From the NCBI GenBank assembly GCA_018907035.1, contig JACCIC010000175.1:741501-805500 (forward strand): DNA of 64,000 nucleotides, read 5' to 3'. Under the pieces are notes generated by a model that saw only the letters and a list, made by a program, of their open reading frames with translations, searched no databases and had not been told where the DNA came from. The position numbers and the translations under genes were made by a program. This document shows, one piece after another, positions 63,385 to 64,000 of the stretch; the first letter of the stretch is position 1, and each line of letters opens with the position of its first letter. Source of the DNA: Sycobia sp. Sy_11 (lineage: Eukaryota > Arthropoda > Insecta > Hymenoptera > Epichrysomallidae).

Positions 63385-63399
63385 TTCAATAAATAAAAA

Positions 63400-64000
63400 A
63401 ATCTTTAATTAAAAAAGGATTATTATTTTTATTTTTCCTAGATACTTAATATTATATTAAATATTTTTTTTAGTTTCAATTTCACTTTCAAAGAAATATT
63501 TATTAATTTTAAAAAATTATCAGTCAATAAAGATCACAGATAAAATATTAGAAAATGTATTGATGTTCATAGGTACTCATAGTTAAAATAAATTAATTTT
63601 TTCCTGAAGTAATTTGTAAAATAATAAAATGTTCTATTTTTTGAACATTGCATCAATTAAAATATTTTTATTGAAACAGTACACAATTTTCTTTATAATA
63701 TATCAGATAAAAATCGTTGAATTATACATAAAAATAATGGAATTATTGATGGTATGAAGTGTTAATTTTTTTCTCGAAATTAATAGATTAATGAAAATTT
63801 TTAATAACCATTCAAATATTATTATCGTGAATTCTTCTTTAAAAGAGATTTGAATAAAAAAAATTTAATTTATATAAACAATACTAATATTACATTGCAA
63901 TATATACAATACTATCTGTGTATGTGCGCGCGCGCTATTGAAAAGAATGTGTTAGAATATTGGTATTATATAACCATACCTAAATTGTTTACACCTTTTT
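63400..64000. other. AT-rich 3' flank of eL38, no gene seen
   Basis: After the poly(A) signal the DNA is AT-rich to the end of the window, with a short GTGCGCGCGCGC tract near 63925. Nothing else was recognised. Confidence 0.5.

Overview
This is eukaryotic nuclear DNA, very probably from an insect. The genes have introns with GT-AG borders, short exons and AATAAA signals. The background is strongly AT-rich with many long (TA)n tracts. There is mariner, jockey-like LINE and tRNA-SINE debris, and the one secreted protein looks like an insect-type orphan. A hymenopteran (wasp or ant) would fit the gene and repeat style, but that is inference. I see no prokaryotic or viral gene organisation and no coherent new multi-gene system.

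Layout. Positions 1-22600 are gene-poor. The first ~13.6 kb is GC/CpG-richer and full of microsatellites, with several short exon-like peptides on the minus strand but no gene I can assemble. From 15.7 to 19.6 kb there is a degraded ORF tract and copies of an unnamed dispersed repeat. A three-exon gene for a two-pass membrane protein lies at 22641-24045, probably with a 5' noncoding exon ending near 21579. From 24.1 to 32.7 kb the DNA is AT-rich, with mariner remains (one copy carrying a nested MITE), a LINE reverse-transcriptase relic and a near-perfect palindrome. A four-exon secreted-protein gene lies at 32688-33659. Positions 34-45 kb are mostly repeats: degraded coding-like sequence, a second MITE copy, long inverted repeats 1.8 kb apart, a SINE and a hairpin.

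The right third is gene-rich. It holds a mitochondrial ornithine carrier (+, 45084-48170) that converges on a FASTK-domain mitochondrial RNA-binding protein (-, 48455-52669), then the actin nucleation subunit Arpc1 (-, 58022-59128, intronless CDS), then ribosomal protein eL38 (+, 61142-63384). A SINE with clear target-site duplications lies between the FASTK gene and Arpc1. These are housekeeping genes of unrelated pathways. Two are mitochondrial and share a tail-to-tail 3' end, but nothing suggests a functional cluster.

Exon coordinates were worked out by hand from splice sites and reading frame. Protein identities come from recognising motifs, not from a database search.
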